From: Pararhizobium sp.
GTDB taxonomy: Bacteria > Pseudomonadota > Alphaproteobacteria > Rhizobiales > Rhizobiaceae
DNA length: 64,000 bases
Direction of reading: 5' to 3'
Assembly (NCBI GenBank): GCA_030655075.1
Contig: JAURWE010000024.1
Coordinates: forward strand, 1-64,000
The notes beneath the pieces are model-generated. The model did not search any database, was not told the origin of the DNA, and worked only from the letters and a program-made list of their open reading frames with translations. Shown piece by piece: positions 17,224-25,956 of the stretch. The position numbers were made by a program, and so were the translations under genes. The stretch's first letter is position 1, and every line of letters starts with the position of its first letter.

Positions 17224-18660
17224 CTATTCCGAACGCTCCGTGTCGGAAAATGCCGGGTATTTGTCAAGGAGCGCCGAAACGACCCGGCCGGAGCCGATAC
17301 CGTTGGAGGATTTGACCATCAAAACGTCGCCCGCCGCGATGGCGCTGAGCGCAAAATCGCTGAGCTCCTCCACCATTTCGCGGTATTCCACGCTCACCGT
17401 TTCGGGCAGCGCATCGCGCAAATGCACCATTTCCGGGCCCGTCAGCCAGACCGTATCGATGCCTGCCTCGGTGAGCGGTGCGGCCAGTTCCGCATGCACC
17501 TTTTCGGCAAATTCACCCATCTCCAGCATGTCGCCGAGAATGGCGATGCGGCGGCCGCCGTCTGCCGGGGCCGTGTCCTTGAGCAGCGCGATCGCCGCAC
17601 GCATCGAGGCCGGATTGGCATTGTAGCTTTCGTCGATCAGCGTCACGGAACCGCCGCCCACCATCAGCCGGTGTCGCTTGCCGCGCCCCTTCTCAGGGCT
17701 GAGCGCGCCCAGCGCCAGAACCGCCTTGTCGAGATCGGCGCCAACCAGGGCAGCGGCACCCAGCACCGCCAGTGCGTTTTCGGCAATATGGCGTCCCGGC
17801 GCACCCATCGGAATTTCCAGTGTCCGGTTGTCGATCGACGCCCACAGCACCGATCCTTCAGGCCCGTTGGTGAACTCCACCATGCGGAAATCCGCCTTGG
17901 CGCTGGCGCCGAAACTGTGGATATGGGCGACACCCGCCGCCTGGGCGGCCTTTTCCAGCTGCTTGAACTTCTCGTTGTCGCGGTTGAGGATGGCGTGGCC
18001 GCCCTCGACGAGACCTTCGAAGATTTCGGCCTTGGCACTGGCGATCTCGCCGAGATCCTTGAAATTGCCGAGATGCGCCGCTGCGATTGTCGTGACGATG
18101 CCCACATGCGGGCGCACCATCTTGACCAGCGGCCGGATCTCGCCGGCATGGTTCATGCCGATTTCAAAAATACCGAAATCGGTATTTTCAGGCATGCGCG
18201 CCAGCGTCAGCGGCACGCCCCAGTGATTGTTGAAGGAGGCGACCGAGGCATGAACGCTGCCGGAGGGTTCGAGAACCCGGCGCAGCATTTCCTTGGTCGT
18301 CGTCTTGCCGACCGAGCCGGTGACGGCGATGATCTTGGCAGCCGACCGGTCGCGCGCTGCACAGCCAAGCATGGCCATGGCCTCAAGCACGTCATCGACG
18401 ACGATCATCGGGGCGATCAGGCGGCCGAGCGCCGGCAGCTTGGCTTCGCTGACCACCAGCAGCGAGGCGCCATTGGCAATAGCGATGCCTGCGTAATCGT
18501 GGCCATCGACCCGGTCGCCCTTAATGGCGAAGAAGGCTTCGCCCTTGGAAATGCCCCGGCTGTCTATGGAGATGCCGGTGATGCCCTGCGGCAGGGAGCC
18601 GACCGGCCGCCCCTGCATTGCCGCCAGAAGATCGCTGTTGGTCCAGAGCCAGTTCGTCAA
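17224..18660 (-). CDS. murF: UDP-MurNAc-tripeptide--D-Ala-D-Ala ligase MurF
   Basis: MurF adds D-Ala-D-Ala, completing the UDP-MurNAc-pentapeptide. The 478-residue product has the P-loop TGSVGKTTTKEML and the MurF motifs FNNHWGVPLTLARMP, IFEIGMNHAGEI and LIDESYNANPASM. The start appears to be TTG at 18660: GGGAGG ends 8 nt upstream, and the next in-frame ATG, 14 codons in, would remove conserved sequence. It begins 1 bp after the murE stop codon. Confidence 0.96.
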   Translation of the reverse strand: MTNWLWTNSDLLAAMQGRPVGSLPQGITGISIDSRGISKGEAFFAIKGDRVDGHDYAGIAIANGASLLVVSEAKLPALGRLIAPMIVVDDVLEAMAMLGCAARDRSAAKIIAVTGSVGKTTTKEMLRRVLEPSGSVHASVASFNNHWGVPLTLARMPENTDFGIFEIGMNHAGEIRPLVKMVRPHVGIVTTIAAAHLGNFKDLGEIASAKAEIFEGLVEGGHAILNRDNEKFKQLEKAAQAAGVAHIHSFGASAKADFRMVEFTNGPEGSVLWASIDNRTLEIPMGAPGRHIAENALAVLGAAALVGADLDKAVLALGALSPEKGRGKRHRLMVGGGSVTLIDESYNANPASMRAAIALLKDTAPADGGRRIAILGDMLEMGEFAEKVHAELAAPLTEAGIDTVWLTGPEMVHLRDALPETVSVEYREMVEELSDFALSAIAAGDVLMVKSSNGIGSGRVVSALLDKYPAFSDTERSE

Positions 18661-18661
18661 G

Positions 18662-20134
18662 TCAGTTGCCTCCCGATTCCAGTCCGAGCGCCTTGCGGAC
18701 CTCGGTGTGATCAGAGAAGGGCAATGTCACTGATCCGATCGTCTGCCCTTCCTCGTGTCCCTTGCCGGCGACGATCAGCGTATCGCCGGACCTGAGCATG
18801 GAGACGGCAGAGCGGATCGCCTCCGCCCTATCGCCGATCTCCGTGGCGCCCGATGCCGCCGCCATGATGTCGGAGCGGATGGTGGCCGGGACTTCCGAGC
18901 GCGGATTGTCGTCGGTGACGATCACCACATCGGCCAGGCGCGTGGCGATCTCGCCCATGATCGGCCGCTTGCCCTTGTCACGGTCGCCGCCGCAGCCAAA
19001 GACCACGACGACGCGGCCGGTGGTAAACGGGCGAACCGAATTCAGCACGTTTTCAAGCGCATCGGGCTTGTGGGCGTAATCCACATAAGCGAGCGCGCCG
19101 TCGGCCGTGTGGCCGACCAGTTCGAGACGGCCGGAGGCGCCCTGCAGCTTTTCGAGCGCCGCCATGGCGTCGCGCGCCGAAACCCCTGTCGACATGGCAA
19201 GGCCGGCGGCGACAAGCGCGTTCGACACCTGGAAATCGCCGGCCAGCGGAATGTGGACTTCGAAGATTTCGCCGCCGATGTGGATTTCCGCCGTCTGCTT
19301 GTGGCGAAAATGCTCGACGCGCTTCAGGCAGATATAATGTCCGCGGCGGCCGACGGTGCGCACCTCGAGATTGGCCTTTACGGCGGTCTCGATCGCCTGG
19401 CCCGACCACTGGTCGTCGGCAAAGATGACGGCGGGTGATCCCTCCGGCATCAGCGTATCGAACAGCCGCATCTTGGCGGCCATATAGTCCTCGACGGTCG
19501 GATGATAATCCATGTGATCGCGGCCGAGATTGGTGAACCCGGCCGCAGCCAGCTTGACGCCATCAAGGCGGCTCTGGTCGAGGCCGTGGCTGGAAGCTTC
19601 CATTGCTGCATGGGTCACGCCGCTGTCGGCGAGTTCGGCGAGCAGCTTGTGCAGCGACACCGGATCGGGCGTCGTCAGCGAGCCGTAGTCGGTGCGGCCG
19701 GGCGCCACCACGCCGGTGGTCCCGATCATCGCGGCCGGATGGCCGGCATAGGCCCAGATCTGGCGGGTGAAGGAGGCGACGGAGGTCTTTCCGGCGGTGC
19801 CTGTCACGGCGACCATGGTTTCCGGCTGGCGGCCGAAGAAATTCGCCGCCGCAATGGCGAGGAACCGGCGCGGCTCGGACACGACGAGAACCGGCACGCT
19901 GGAAGGGACGCTCAGCGGGCCTGCAGAAACAATGGCGACGGCTCCCCGGGCGATGGCATCATTGGCAAAGGCGGCGCCGTCGGCTTTGGTACCGGACAGG
20001 GCCACGAACAGATTGCCGGGCGCAACGTGCCGGCTGTCGACCGCTACTCCGGTGACGTCGAGACTGGCAATGTCGGCCGTCAGACCTGACAGGAGGCCGG
20101 GGAACTCCGCCCCGGCGAGTTCTTTGATCTTCAT
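18662..20134 (-). CDS. murE: UDP-MurNAc-dipeptide--meso-DAP ligase MurE
   Basis: MurE adds the third stem-peptide residue. The motif DNPR in VTDDNPRSEVP is the known determinant for meso-diaminopimelate, so the wall is DAP-type. From the ATG at 20134 the protein has 490 residues; a GTG three codons upstream is possible. The P-loop TGTAGKTSVASFTR, the carbamylated-Lys region and the C-terminal AGKGHEEGQ motif are visible. It lies between ftsI and murF. Confidence 0.97.
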   Translation of the reverse strand: MKIKELAGAEFPGLLSGLTADIASLDVTGVAVDSRHVAPGNLFVALSGTKADGAAFANDAIARGAVAIVSAGPLSVPSSVPVLVVSEPRRFLAIAAANFFGRQPETMVAVTGTAGKTSVASFTRQIWAYAGHPAAMIGTTGVVAPGRTDYGSLTTPDPVSLHKLLAELADSGVTHAAMEASSHGLDQSRLDGVKLAAAGFTNLGRDHMDYHPTVEDYMAAKMRLFDTLMPEGSPAVIFADDQWSGQAIETAVKANLEVRTVGRRGHYICLKRVEHFRHKQTAEIHIGGEIFEVHIPLAGDFQVSNALVAAGLAMSTGVSARDAMAALEKLQGASGRLELVGHTADGALAYVDYAHKPDALENVLNSVRPFTTGRVVVVFGCGGDRDKGKRPIMGEIATRLADVVIVTDDNPRSEVPATIRSDIMAAASGATEIGDRAEAIRSAVSMLRSGDTLIVAGKGHEEGQTIGSVTLPFSDHTEVRKALGLESGGN

Positions 20135-20201
20135 CGACTGCACTTTTCATATCGCAAGGGATTCGCACCCCCTGCGAATCTTGAGGTCTTTCATTCCATG
20201 C

Positions 20202-21977
20202 TCAATACGACACGAGCAAGGCAGAACCGTCTTCCCCGAAGGAGGGCTTGACGCCCAAGAGCGCTGCCGCCCGGCCGATGATCTTCTGCACCATCGGCGC
20301 TGCCGTGAAGCCGGCGATACGGCCGCCGCTTTCGCCGGTCAGCGGCGCATCGATGACCGACAGAACCACATATTGCGGATCCTCGATCGGGAAGGCCGCC
20401 AGGAAGGCGTTGAAGTTCAGGTCGTTGGAGTAGCGGCCGTTGACCACCTTGTCGGCCGTTCCGGTCTTGCCGCCGACGTGGAAGCCGGCGACCTGCGCAT
20501 TTTTGCCCGAGCCGTAGATGCCGTTGAAATTGAACAGGTAGCGCATGTCGGCGCTGGTCGATTCCTTGATGACGCGGGTGCGCAGTTCCTTGGCCTGTTC
20601 TTCGGTGCGCGGCAGGAAAGTCGGCTGGATGAGGAAGCCGCCGTTGATCAGCGCCGCACCGGCCATGGCCGTCTGCAGCGGTGTGGTCGAAACGCCGTGA
20701 CCGAAGGAGATGGTCACCGAGTTGATCTTTTTCCACACACGCGGCTGGCTCGGCGTCGCCACCTCAGGCAGTTCCGTGTCCATCTTGGTCAGAAGCCCCA
20801 AGCGGGTCAGGAACTCGCGATGTTCGTCGATCGTCACCAGATCGGCGACCTTGGCGGTGCCGATGTTGGACGAATACTGGAAGATTTCCGGCACCGTCAG
20901 GATGCGGTTCTTGCCGTGAAAGTCCTTGATGGTGAAGCCGCCCATGCGGATCGGGTTGCGGGCATCAAAGCTCGACTGCAGCGTCATCTTGCCGGAATCG
21001 AGACCCATGGCGAGCGTGAAGCTCTTGAAGGTCGAGCCCATTTCGAAGGTGCCGTTGCTCATCCGGCTGAACCAGCCTTCTTCATACTTCTTGTCGATCT
21101 TGCCATCGGCCAAAAGCCGCGACGGCTGGTTCGGGTCGTAATCGGGGGCCGACGCCATGGCGATGATTTCGCCGGTCTTGGCATTGAGAATGACCGCACC
21201 GGCGGCCTGCGCCTTGTAGTTGATCATGGCATTGACGACGACGTCGCGGACGATGTTCTGGACGCGCACGTCGATCGACAGTTTTACCGGCTCCAGTTTC
21301 TGGTCGCTGGTCATGCCGACGGCGGCGAGATCGGCAAGACCCTGGCTGTCGAGATACCGCTCCATGCCGGCAATGCCACGATTGTCGATGTTGACGTGGC
21401 CGAGAATGTGGGATGCGGTGGCACCACCCGGATAGAAGCGGCGCTTTTCCGGACGGAAGCCGATGCCGGGAATGCCGAGCGCCAGGATCTGGCTCTGCTG
21501 CTTCGGCGTCAGCTGACGGCGCAGCCACTGGAAGCGGGAATTCGATTTCAGCTTGCTGTGAATGTCGGCGAAGTTGAGGTTCGGCAGAACGGTCGAGAGC
21601 ATTTCGACGGCTTCGTCCGGATCGACGATCTTGTTGGGCTCCGCATAGAGCGACACGGTGCGCACGTCGGTGGCAAGAACCTCGCCGTTGCGATCGAGAA
21701 TGTCGGGGCGCGAGGCCATCAGCGTGTCGCCCCGGGCGATGCTGGAGACGACCTCCGGCCCGGCCATGCCATATTGCACGAGACGGCCGCCGATGACGCA
21801 GTAAACCACGCCAAAACTCATGATCATGATGGCAACGCGGCTTCGGGCCTGGTTACCGGCGCGCTTGCGGTTGCCTTCCAGCTTGACCAGCGCCTGCGGC
21901 TCAGCCGGACGGTTGTTGCTGCCGGTGGAGAAATGGGCCCGGCTCTTGACGAGCATGATGCGAGACAGAAACGACAT
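20202..21977 (-). CDS. ftsI: Septal transpeptidase FtsI (PBP3)
   Basis: FtsI is a class B penicillin-binding protein that cross-links septal peptidoglycan. The ATG at 21977 overlaps the ftsL stop by one base and gives about 591 residues starting MSFLSRIMLVKS. A basic cytoplasmic tail precedes a single membrane anchor (AIMIMSFGVVYCVIGG). The dimerisation domain is followed by a transpeptidase domain with SxxK in GSTFKSFT, SxN in YSSNIGTAK and KTG in GGKTGTADK. Upstream in-frame sequence reads through ftsL in another frame and is not part of the gene. Confidence 0.96.
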   Translation of the reverse strand: MSFLSRIMLVKSRAHFSTGSNNRPAEPQALVKLEGNRKRAGNQARSRVAIMIMSFGVVYCVIGGRLVQYGMAGPEVVSSIARGDTLMASRPDILDRNGEVLATDVRTVSLYAEPNKIVDPDEAVEMLSTVLPNLNFADIHSKLKSNSRFQWLRRQLTPKQQSQILALGIPGIGFRPEKRRFYPGGATASHILGHVNIDNRGIAGMERYLDSQGLADLAAVGMTSDQKLEPVKLSIDVRVQNIVRDVVVNAMINYKAQAAGAVILNAKTGEIIAMASAPDYDPNQPSRLLADGKIDKKYEEGWFSRMSNGTFEMGSTFKSFTLAMGLDSGKMTLQSSFDARNPIRMGGFTIKDFHGKNRILTVPEIFQYSSNIGTAKVADLVTIDEHREFLTRLGLLTKMDTELPEVATPSQPRVWKKINSVTISFGHGVSTTPLQTAMAGAALINGGFLIQPTFLPRTEEQAKELRTRVIKESTSADMRYLFNFNGIYGSGKNAQVAGFHVGGKTGTADKVVNGRYSNDLNFNAFLAAFPIEDPQYVVLSVIDAPLTGESGGRIAGFTAAPMVQKIIGRAAALLGVKPSFGEDGSALLVSY

Positions 21978-22360
21978 TAGTCCTCCACCGAGCCAGTTGA
22001 AAGCGTATCGGTCTCTGCGATGATCTTCTTCAGCTTTTTTTCCTCCGCCGTTTCCGGCGGTGGCGGCACGTCCTTCTTCAGCATCGGCAGTTCGGACGGC
22101 TGGGCAAGACTGGTCGAATCGGTGCTCACCAGTTTCAGATCGGCGGCATATTGCCCGGTCAGGCGTTCGAGCCGGTTGGGCTGGGTCAGCAGCGCCCAAT
22201 CGGCCTTCAGAAGATCGATCGTGTCTTCCTCGAGCTTGATCGCCGCATCGAGCTTGCGGACTTCCTCAAGCTTGTTTTCGGCCTGATGTTTGATCGTGTA
22301 GGTGACGGTGGCGGCCACGGTCATCACGACGATCAGCACGATGTCAAAGCTGCGCAGCAT
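21977..22360 (-). CDS. ftsL: Cell division protein FtsL
   Basis: FtsL is a small bitopic divisome protein that forms the FtsQLB complex and activates FtsWI. From the ATG at 22360 it has about 126 residues. A membrane segment (IVLIVVMTVAATVTYTI) near the N-terminus is followed by a heptad-like helix (ENKLEEVRKLDAAIKLEEDT) and the FtsL motif NRLERLTGQY. A Pro/Glu/Lys-rich tail ends it. Identity rests on these features and its position between rsmH and ftsI. It overlaps ftsI by one base. Confidence 0.9.
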   Translation of the reverse strand: MLRSFDIVLIVVMTVAATVTYTIKHQAENKLEEVRKLDAAIKLEEDTIDLLKADWALLTQPNRLERLTGQYAADLKLVSTDSTSLAQPSELPMLKKDVPPPPETAEEKKLKKIIAETDTLSTGSVED

Positions 22361-22361
22361 A

Positions 22362-23387
22362 TCAGCCTCCAATCTTCGCAAGGCTGGCGAGGTTCGGGAG
22401 ATCGAAAATCGCCATGTCGTCTGTCTCATAGCGGGCGGCGGTGCGCACGCCGACGCGCATCTTGGCGGAACGGGCGCGCGGATTGAGCGCCGCCTCCTCG
22501 TCGCTGGCCGTGATCACCGATTTGCCCACCTGGTCGAATGTCGCCGCACGCTCATGCGCCATCGGCAAATGCCGCGAGCCAGAGGCGCGGCCGGCGCGGT
22601 CGGAAAAGAATTTCTTGACGATCCGGTCTTCGAGCGAATGGAAGGTGACGACGACAAGGCGGCCGCCGGGCTTCAGGGCTCGCTCGGCGGCAAACAGCGC
22701 CTGCGCCAGTTCGCCAAGCTCGTCATTGACGAAGATGCGCAGCGCCTGGAAGACGCGGGTGGCCGGATGGATCTTGTCCTTGGCCTTGCGCGGCGTGACG
22801 ATTTCGATAAGGCCGGCAAGGTCCCGCGTGGTCTGGAACGGCTCGGTGGCGCGGCGCTTCTCGATGGCGCGGGCGATGCGGCCCGACTGCTTTTCTTCAC
22901 CGAGGAAACCGAAGATGCGGATGAGATCGGTGGTCTTGGCCCGGTTGACCACGTCGGCGGCGCTGACCCCATCGGCCGACATGCGCATGTCGAGCGGGCC
23001 GTTGCGCTGGAACGAGAAGCCGCGATCGGCCTCGTCGATCTGCATGGAGGAAACGCCGATATCGAGAACGACGCCGTCGAGCCCGGCGTCGGGCGCATGA
23101 TCGGCCAGCGCCGAGAACCGGGTGTGAACCAGGCTGAGACGGCCGCCGCTGGCCGTAACCAGCGCCTGGCCGGCGGCAATGGCGGTCGGATCGCGATCGA
23201 GCGCGATGACATCGGCACCGGCGCTGAGGATGGCTGAGGTGTAGCCGCCTGCCCCGAAGGTGCCGTCGAGAATGATCTTGCCGGGGGCCGGATCGAGACC
23301 GGCCAGAACTTCTTTCAGAAGAACCGGTATGTGACGAACAGCTCCGCCGTCGGCATCGGAATATCCTTCGCCCTCATCCGCAACCAT
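22362..23387 (-). CDS. rsmH: 16S rRNA m4C1402 methyltransferase RsmH (MraW)
   Basis: RsmH methylates N4 of C1402 in 16S rRNA with SAM. The start at 23387 (MVADEGEGYSDADGG) gives 341 residues and lies 14 bp after mraZ; longer in-frame extensions overlap mraZ and are non-coding. The family motifs HIPVLLKEVLAGL, DGTFGAGGYTSAIL (SAM site), GVVLDIGVSSMQID and VTFHSLEDRIVKKFF are present. It starts one codon-length from ftsL, in the usual dcw order. Confidence 0.96.
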   Translation of the reverse strand: MVADEGEGYSDADGGAVRHIPVLLKEVLAGLDPAPGKIILDGTFGAGGYTSAILSAGADVIALDRDPTAIAAGQALVTASGGRLSLVHTRFSALADHAPDAGLDGVVLDIGVSSMQIDEADRGFSFQRNGPLDMRMSADGVSAADVVNRAKTTDLIRIFGFLGEEKQSGRIARAIEKRRATEPFQTTRDLAGLIEIVTPRKAKDKIHPATRVFQALRIFVNDELGELAQALFAAERALKPGGRLVVVTFHSLEDRIVKKFFSDRAGRASGSRHLPMAHERAATFDQVGKSVITASDEEAALNPRARSAKMRVGVRTAARYETDDMAIFDLPNLASLAKIGG

Positions 23388-23401
23388 TCCGTTTCCCCGT
23401 C

Positions 23402-23842
23402 TTAACTGGTCCGCAAGCCCCGCAGCCTGCGTTCTTCCCGGGCCGACGCCTGCATGGCCTCGAATGCCTGCGGTGCCCAGAGCTGAAAATGGTCCGCCCG
23501 GCCAACGAACGTCACGTCCGTGGTGATGCCGGTGAAATCGCGGATGAAATCCGTGACCATCAACCGGCCCTCCTGATCGAGCTTCATGAAGACGCCACCC
23601 CCGTGAATGAGGAGCGACATCTGGTTGGCCGCAGGCGAGAACGGATCCTCGCCGGCAATCTGCTTTTCGAACCGGTCCAGAAGCTCCGGCCCGCCGACGC
23701 TGATGGCCGGAAAGACGAAATCCTGGAAACAGTACAGATCCCTGATATCGAGCGTTGCCAATACCGAGCGGAAGACCGACGGCACGGAAACCCGGCCCTT
23801 GGCATCGATCCTGTTGGTCGCGTTCGACAAAAAACGGTTCAT
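23402..23842 (-). CDS. mraZ: Transcriptional regulator MraZ
   Basis: MraZ is a DNA-binding protein of the AbrB/SpoVT fold that represses its own dcw operon in E. coli. The start at 23842 (MNRFLSNATNRIDAKGR) yields 146 residues. Two DxxxR-type half motifs are visible, IDAKGRVSVPSVFR and LDQEGRLMVTDFIRDF, one in each repeat. It is the first gene of the dcw cluster. Four TGGG repeats 170-210 bp upstream match the known MraZ target arrangement. Confidence 0.95.
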   Translation of the reverse strand: MNRFLSNATNRIDAKGRVSVPSVFRSVLATLDIRDLYCFQDFVFPAISVGGPELLDRFEKQIAGEDPFSPAANQMSLLIHGGGVFMKLDQEGRLMVTDFIRDFTGITTDVTFVGRADHFQLWAPQAFEAMQASAREERRLRGLRTS

Positions 23843-24015
23843 GACGCAGAACAGCCGCTTCCGTTCGCCGGGCAGACAATAAGCCCGGCGCACCCCCGAA
23901 AAAACGCACAGATTTCATCCGCAGGAAACCCAAGGGTGTCCCGGCAACTCCCTGATGGAGCAGGCCGAAGCTTTGCGATGAATGGGCGCTACATGGCCCG
24001 TGAGCAGTACGATTT

Positions 24016-24049
24016 TGGGATACCATGGGACCATATGGGCGTCAATGGG
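24016..24049 (-). promoter_or_regulatory. MraZ-box array over a dcw promoter
   Basis: On the plus strand TGGG occurs at 24016, 24026, 24036 and 24046, an exact 10-bp period (TGGGN plus 5 nt), which is the MraZ operator design. On the minus strand the same DNA contains TTGACG (24045-24040), a 17-bp spacer and TATCCC (24022-24017), a plausible sigma-70-type promoter for mraZ. Repressor occupancy would cover both elements. Confidence 0.75.
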
Positions 24050-24085
24050 AAATGCTTATTCCAAGGCACAGTGCATCATCAAATC

Positions 24086-24117
24086 TTTATAAGCTGTTAA
24101 GTTTAACAAAACGTTAG
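24086..24117 (-). promoter_or_regulatory. Candidate CtrA box and -10 upstream of mraZ
   Basis: Plus-strand TTAA-CAAAACG-TTAG (24103-24117) matches TTAA-N7-TTAA with one mismatch. On the minus strand it lies 11 bp upstream of TATAAA (24091-24086), which is the -35 position expected for a CtrA-activated promoter. This could be a second, cell-cycle-controlled dcw promoter. Binding is inferred only. Confidence 0.4.
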
Positions 24118-24398
24118 CATCGCACCGCAAGGCGTTGGAATCGCTTGAGAAAATATAACATCGAAAATCCCGGCCGGTGCTGAGAGCAAACCGGAAAACC
24201 CCGAGAAATCAACGGCCTAATCCTCCCCGCAAAACACGGCCATTCATTTTTTGCCGCAGTGAAGAAAACCCATGCCGACGACGGCGCGAGATGCGCCGAA
24301 AAAGCCGCGTTGCCCAACCAAAATGCACGTGCATTGACTCACTAACTAAATTAAAGGTTTAATTCATAATGCATAATATGAAGGTCTGAGGTTGAGCG

Positions 24399-25952
24399 AT
24401 GGCATCCCCCACGAGCAGGCAAACGGACACCGAATCCCTTCATCCGGCGATCCGCGAGGCGGTGGCGGGCATACTCGCCGACCTTGCCGCCGGCGGTCAC
24501 CCGTTCGAGATCTTCGAAGCCTTCCGGTCGCCCGAAAGACAGGCTTACCTCTACGCACAGGGACGCTCCGCCAAGGGCAAGATCGTGACTAAGGCGCCAC
24601 CTTGGTCGTCCTATCACCAGTATGGCCTGGCGGTTGATTTCGTTCTGAAGATCAACGGCAAATGGGACTGGACCACCAGCGGCAAATACGCGGCCCACTG
24701 GAAGGCGCTGCACCGCATCGGCCGTCAGCACGGGCTGGAGCCTCTAAGCTGGGAAATGCCGCATCTTCAGTTGAGCGGCCTTGCCATCGAAGACCTGAGG
24801 AAGGGTGAATATCCGGAGTTCGGCGATGACAGCTGGGCCGAAACCCTCGCCATGGCGATTGCCGGCTGGACCGGCAGCAGCCGCGCGCCGCCACCGCCCA
24901 CGATTTTTCCAACGCGGCCACCGCTGGCGCCAGGACATCTCGAACTCGAGGAGACCTTCATCCCGTCCGTGCCCTCGCAGGGCACGCTGGCCGGTACCGA
25001 AAGCGGCGAACTCGACCGGCCAGCCGTCCCGTCCCCCAACACGGAGCAATCGTCCATGGCAGCGGCAGGCAAATTCGAGAGGATCCAGGCCTATATCGAC
25101 AAATGGGAAGGCGGCTATGTCGATCATCCCGCTGATCCGGGCGGTGCAACCAACATGGGCATCACCCAGGCGACGCTGGCCCGCTGGCGCGGCCGCGAGG
25201 TGAGCAAAAGTGAGGTCAAGGCGCTGAGCCGCACCGAGCAGCGCCAGATCATGAAAGCGCTCTACTACGACGTCATCAATGCCGATGACCTTCCCGCGCC
25301 GCTGGCCGCCGTCACCTACAATGCGGCGATCCTGCACGGAACCGGCAAGGCGGCGCGGTTCCTGCAGACGGTGCTGAAGAAATACCGGCCCGAGGTCGAA
25401 ATCGACGGCGCCATCGGCCAGCAGACGACGGGTGCCGCAGCCGCAGTGCCGGCAGCGCAGGTCGCCTCCGATTTCATTGCGACCGAGCTTGCCTATCTGC
25501 AGACGCTGAGCCACTGGCCGGTGTTCGGCAAGGGCTGGACCTCCAGGCTCGTCGATGTGCGCAACTTCGCCGTCCGGCTCGATGCCGGTATCGCGCCGCC
25601 GCCTGTTGATGAGCAGGACGAGCCAGAGATCGGCTGGACGGGTGGCAGCACAACGTTTCCGCCTGCACCGCCTCCAGTGCCGCCGCTTCCAGTACCGCCG
25701 GGAAATCTGCCGATCACCAATATGCTGGGCACGGCCATCGGCAAGCTTCTGAACGGCAAAAAGACCGCCATCGGCGTGCTGTCGCTTCTGGGGCTGACCA
25801 TTTTCCCCGAGTTGGGCAAGGTGCTGCCGTTCGACACCAGCGGCACGGAGCCATTGGCCGACCTGCTGAAACCCATCGCCGGGGCCCTGACCGCCTGGGG
25901 TTTCAGCAGCAAGATCGAGAAACTGCTGTTCGCTCTCAAGGCGCAAAAGTAA
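24399..25952 (+). CDS. Peptidase M15 / GH108 bifunctional peptidoglycan hydrolase
   Basis: This 517-residue protein joins two wall-lytic domains. Residues about 1-135 are a VanY/endolysin-type M15 metallopeptidase with zinc ligands H73 and D80 in SYHQYGLAVDF and H122 in WEMPHLQL. Residues about 223-400 are a GH108 lysozyme-like domain with the catalytic Glu in KWEGGYVDHPADPGGATNMG (E237) followed by the PG_binding_3-like part. Pro-rich linkers separate the domains, and the C-terminus (about 440-517) has a hydrophobic stretch, GVLSLLGLTIFPEL. No signal peptide is seen, which resembles phage endolysins. It diverges from mraZ and converges on rnpB. The cellular role is not known to me. Confidence 0.85.
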   Translation: MASPTSRQTDTESLHPAIREAVAGILADLAAGGHPFEIFEAFRSPERQAYLYAQGRSAKGKIVTKAPPWSSYHQYGLAVDFVLKINGKWDWTTSGKYAAHWKALHRIGRQHGLEPLSWEMPHLQLSGLAIEDLRKGEYPEFGDDSWAETLAMAIAGWTGSSRAPPPPTIFPTRPPLAPGHLELEETFIPSVPSQGTLAGTESGELDRPAVPSPNTEQSSMAAAGKFERIQAYIDKWEGGYVDHPADPGGATNMGITQATLARWRGREVSKSEVKALSRTEQRQIMKALYYDVINADDLPAPLAAVTYNAAILHGTGKAARFLQTVLKKYRPEVEIDGAIGQQTTGAAAAVPAAQVASDFIATELAYLQTLSHWPVFGKGWTSRLVDVRNFAVRLDAGIAPPPVDEQDEPEIGWTGGSTTFPPAPPPVPPLPVPPGNLPITNMLGTAIGKLLNGKKTAIGVLSLLGLTIFPELGKVLPFDTSGTEPLADLLKPIAGALTAWGFSSKIEKLLFALKAQK

Positions 25953-25956
25953 AAAG

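Larger units (their letters stand above)
23843..24398. other. dcw regulatory region (556 bp)
   Basis: No gene was seen in either strand. The part nearest mraZ holds the TGGG repeat array with an overlapping promoter-like pair (24016-24049) and, further upstream, a CtrA-type box with a downstream TATAAA (24086-24117). The rest, towards the divergent plus-strand gene at 24399, is AT-richer and contains TGCACGTGCA (around 24326), a short palindrome of unknown meaning. Confidence 0.6.

Noticed and set aside
22362..24026. Long minus-strand frame extending rsmH upstream through mraZ
   Set aside because: mraZ in its own frame is clearly a gene. The extension has no rsmH homology, and the ATG at 23387 fits family length.
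24399..25952. Prophage remnant around the M15-GH108 gene
   Set aside because: No integrase, capsid, tail or attachment-site repeat was seen nearby; neighbours are mraZ and rnpB.
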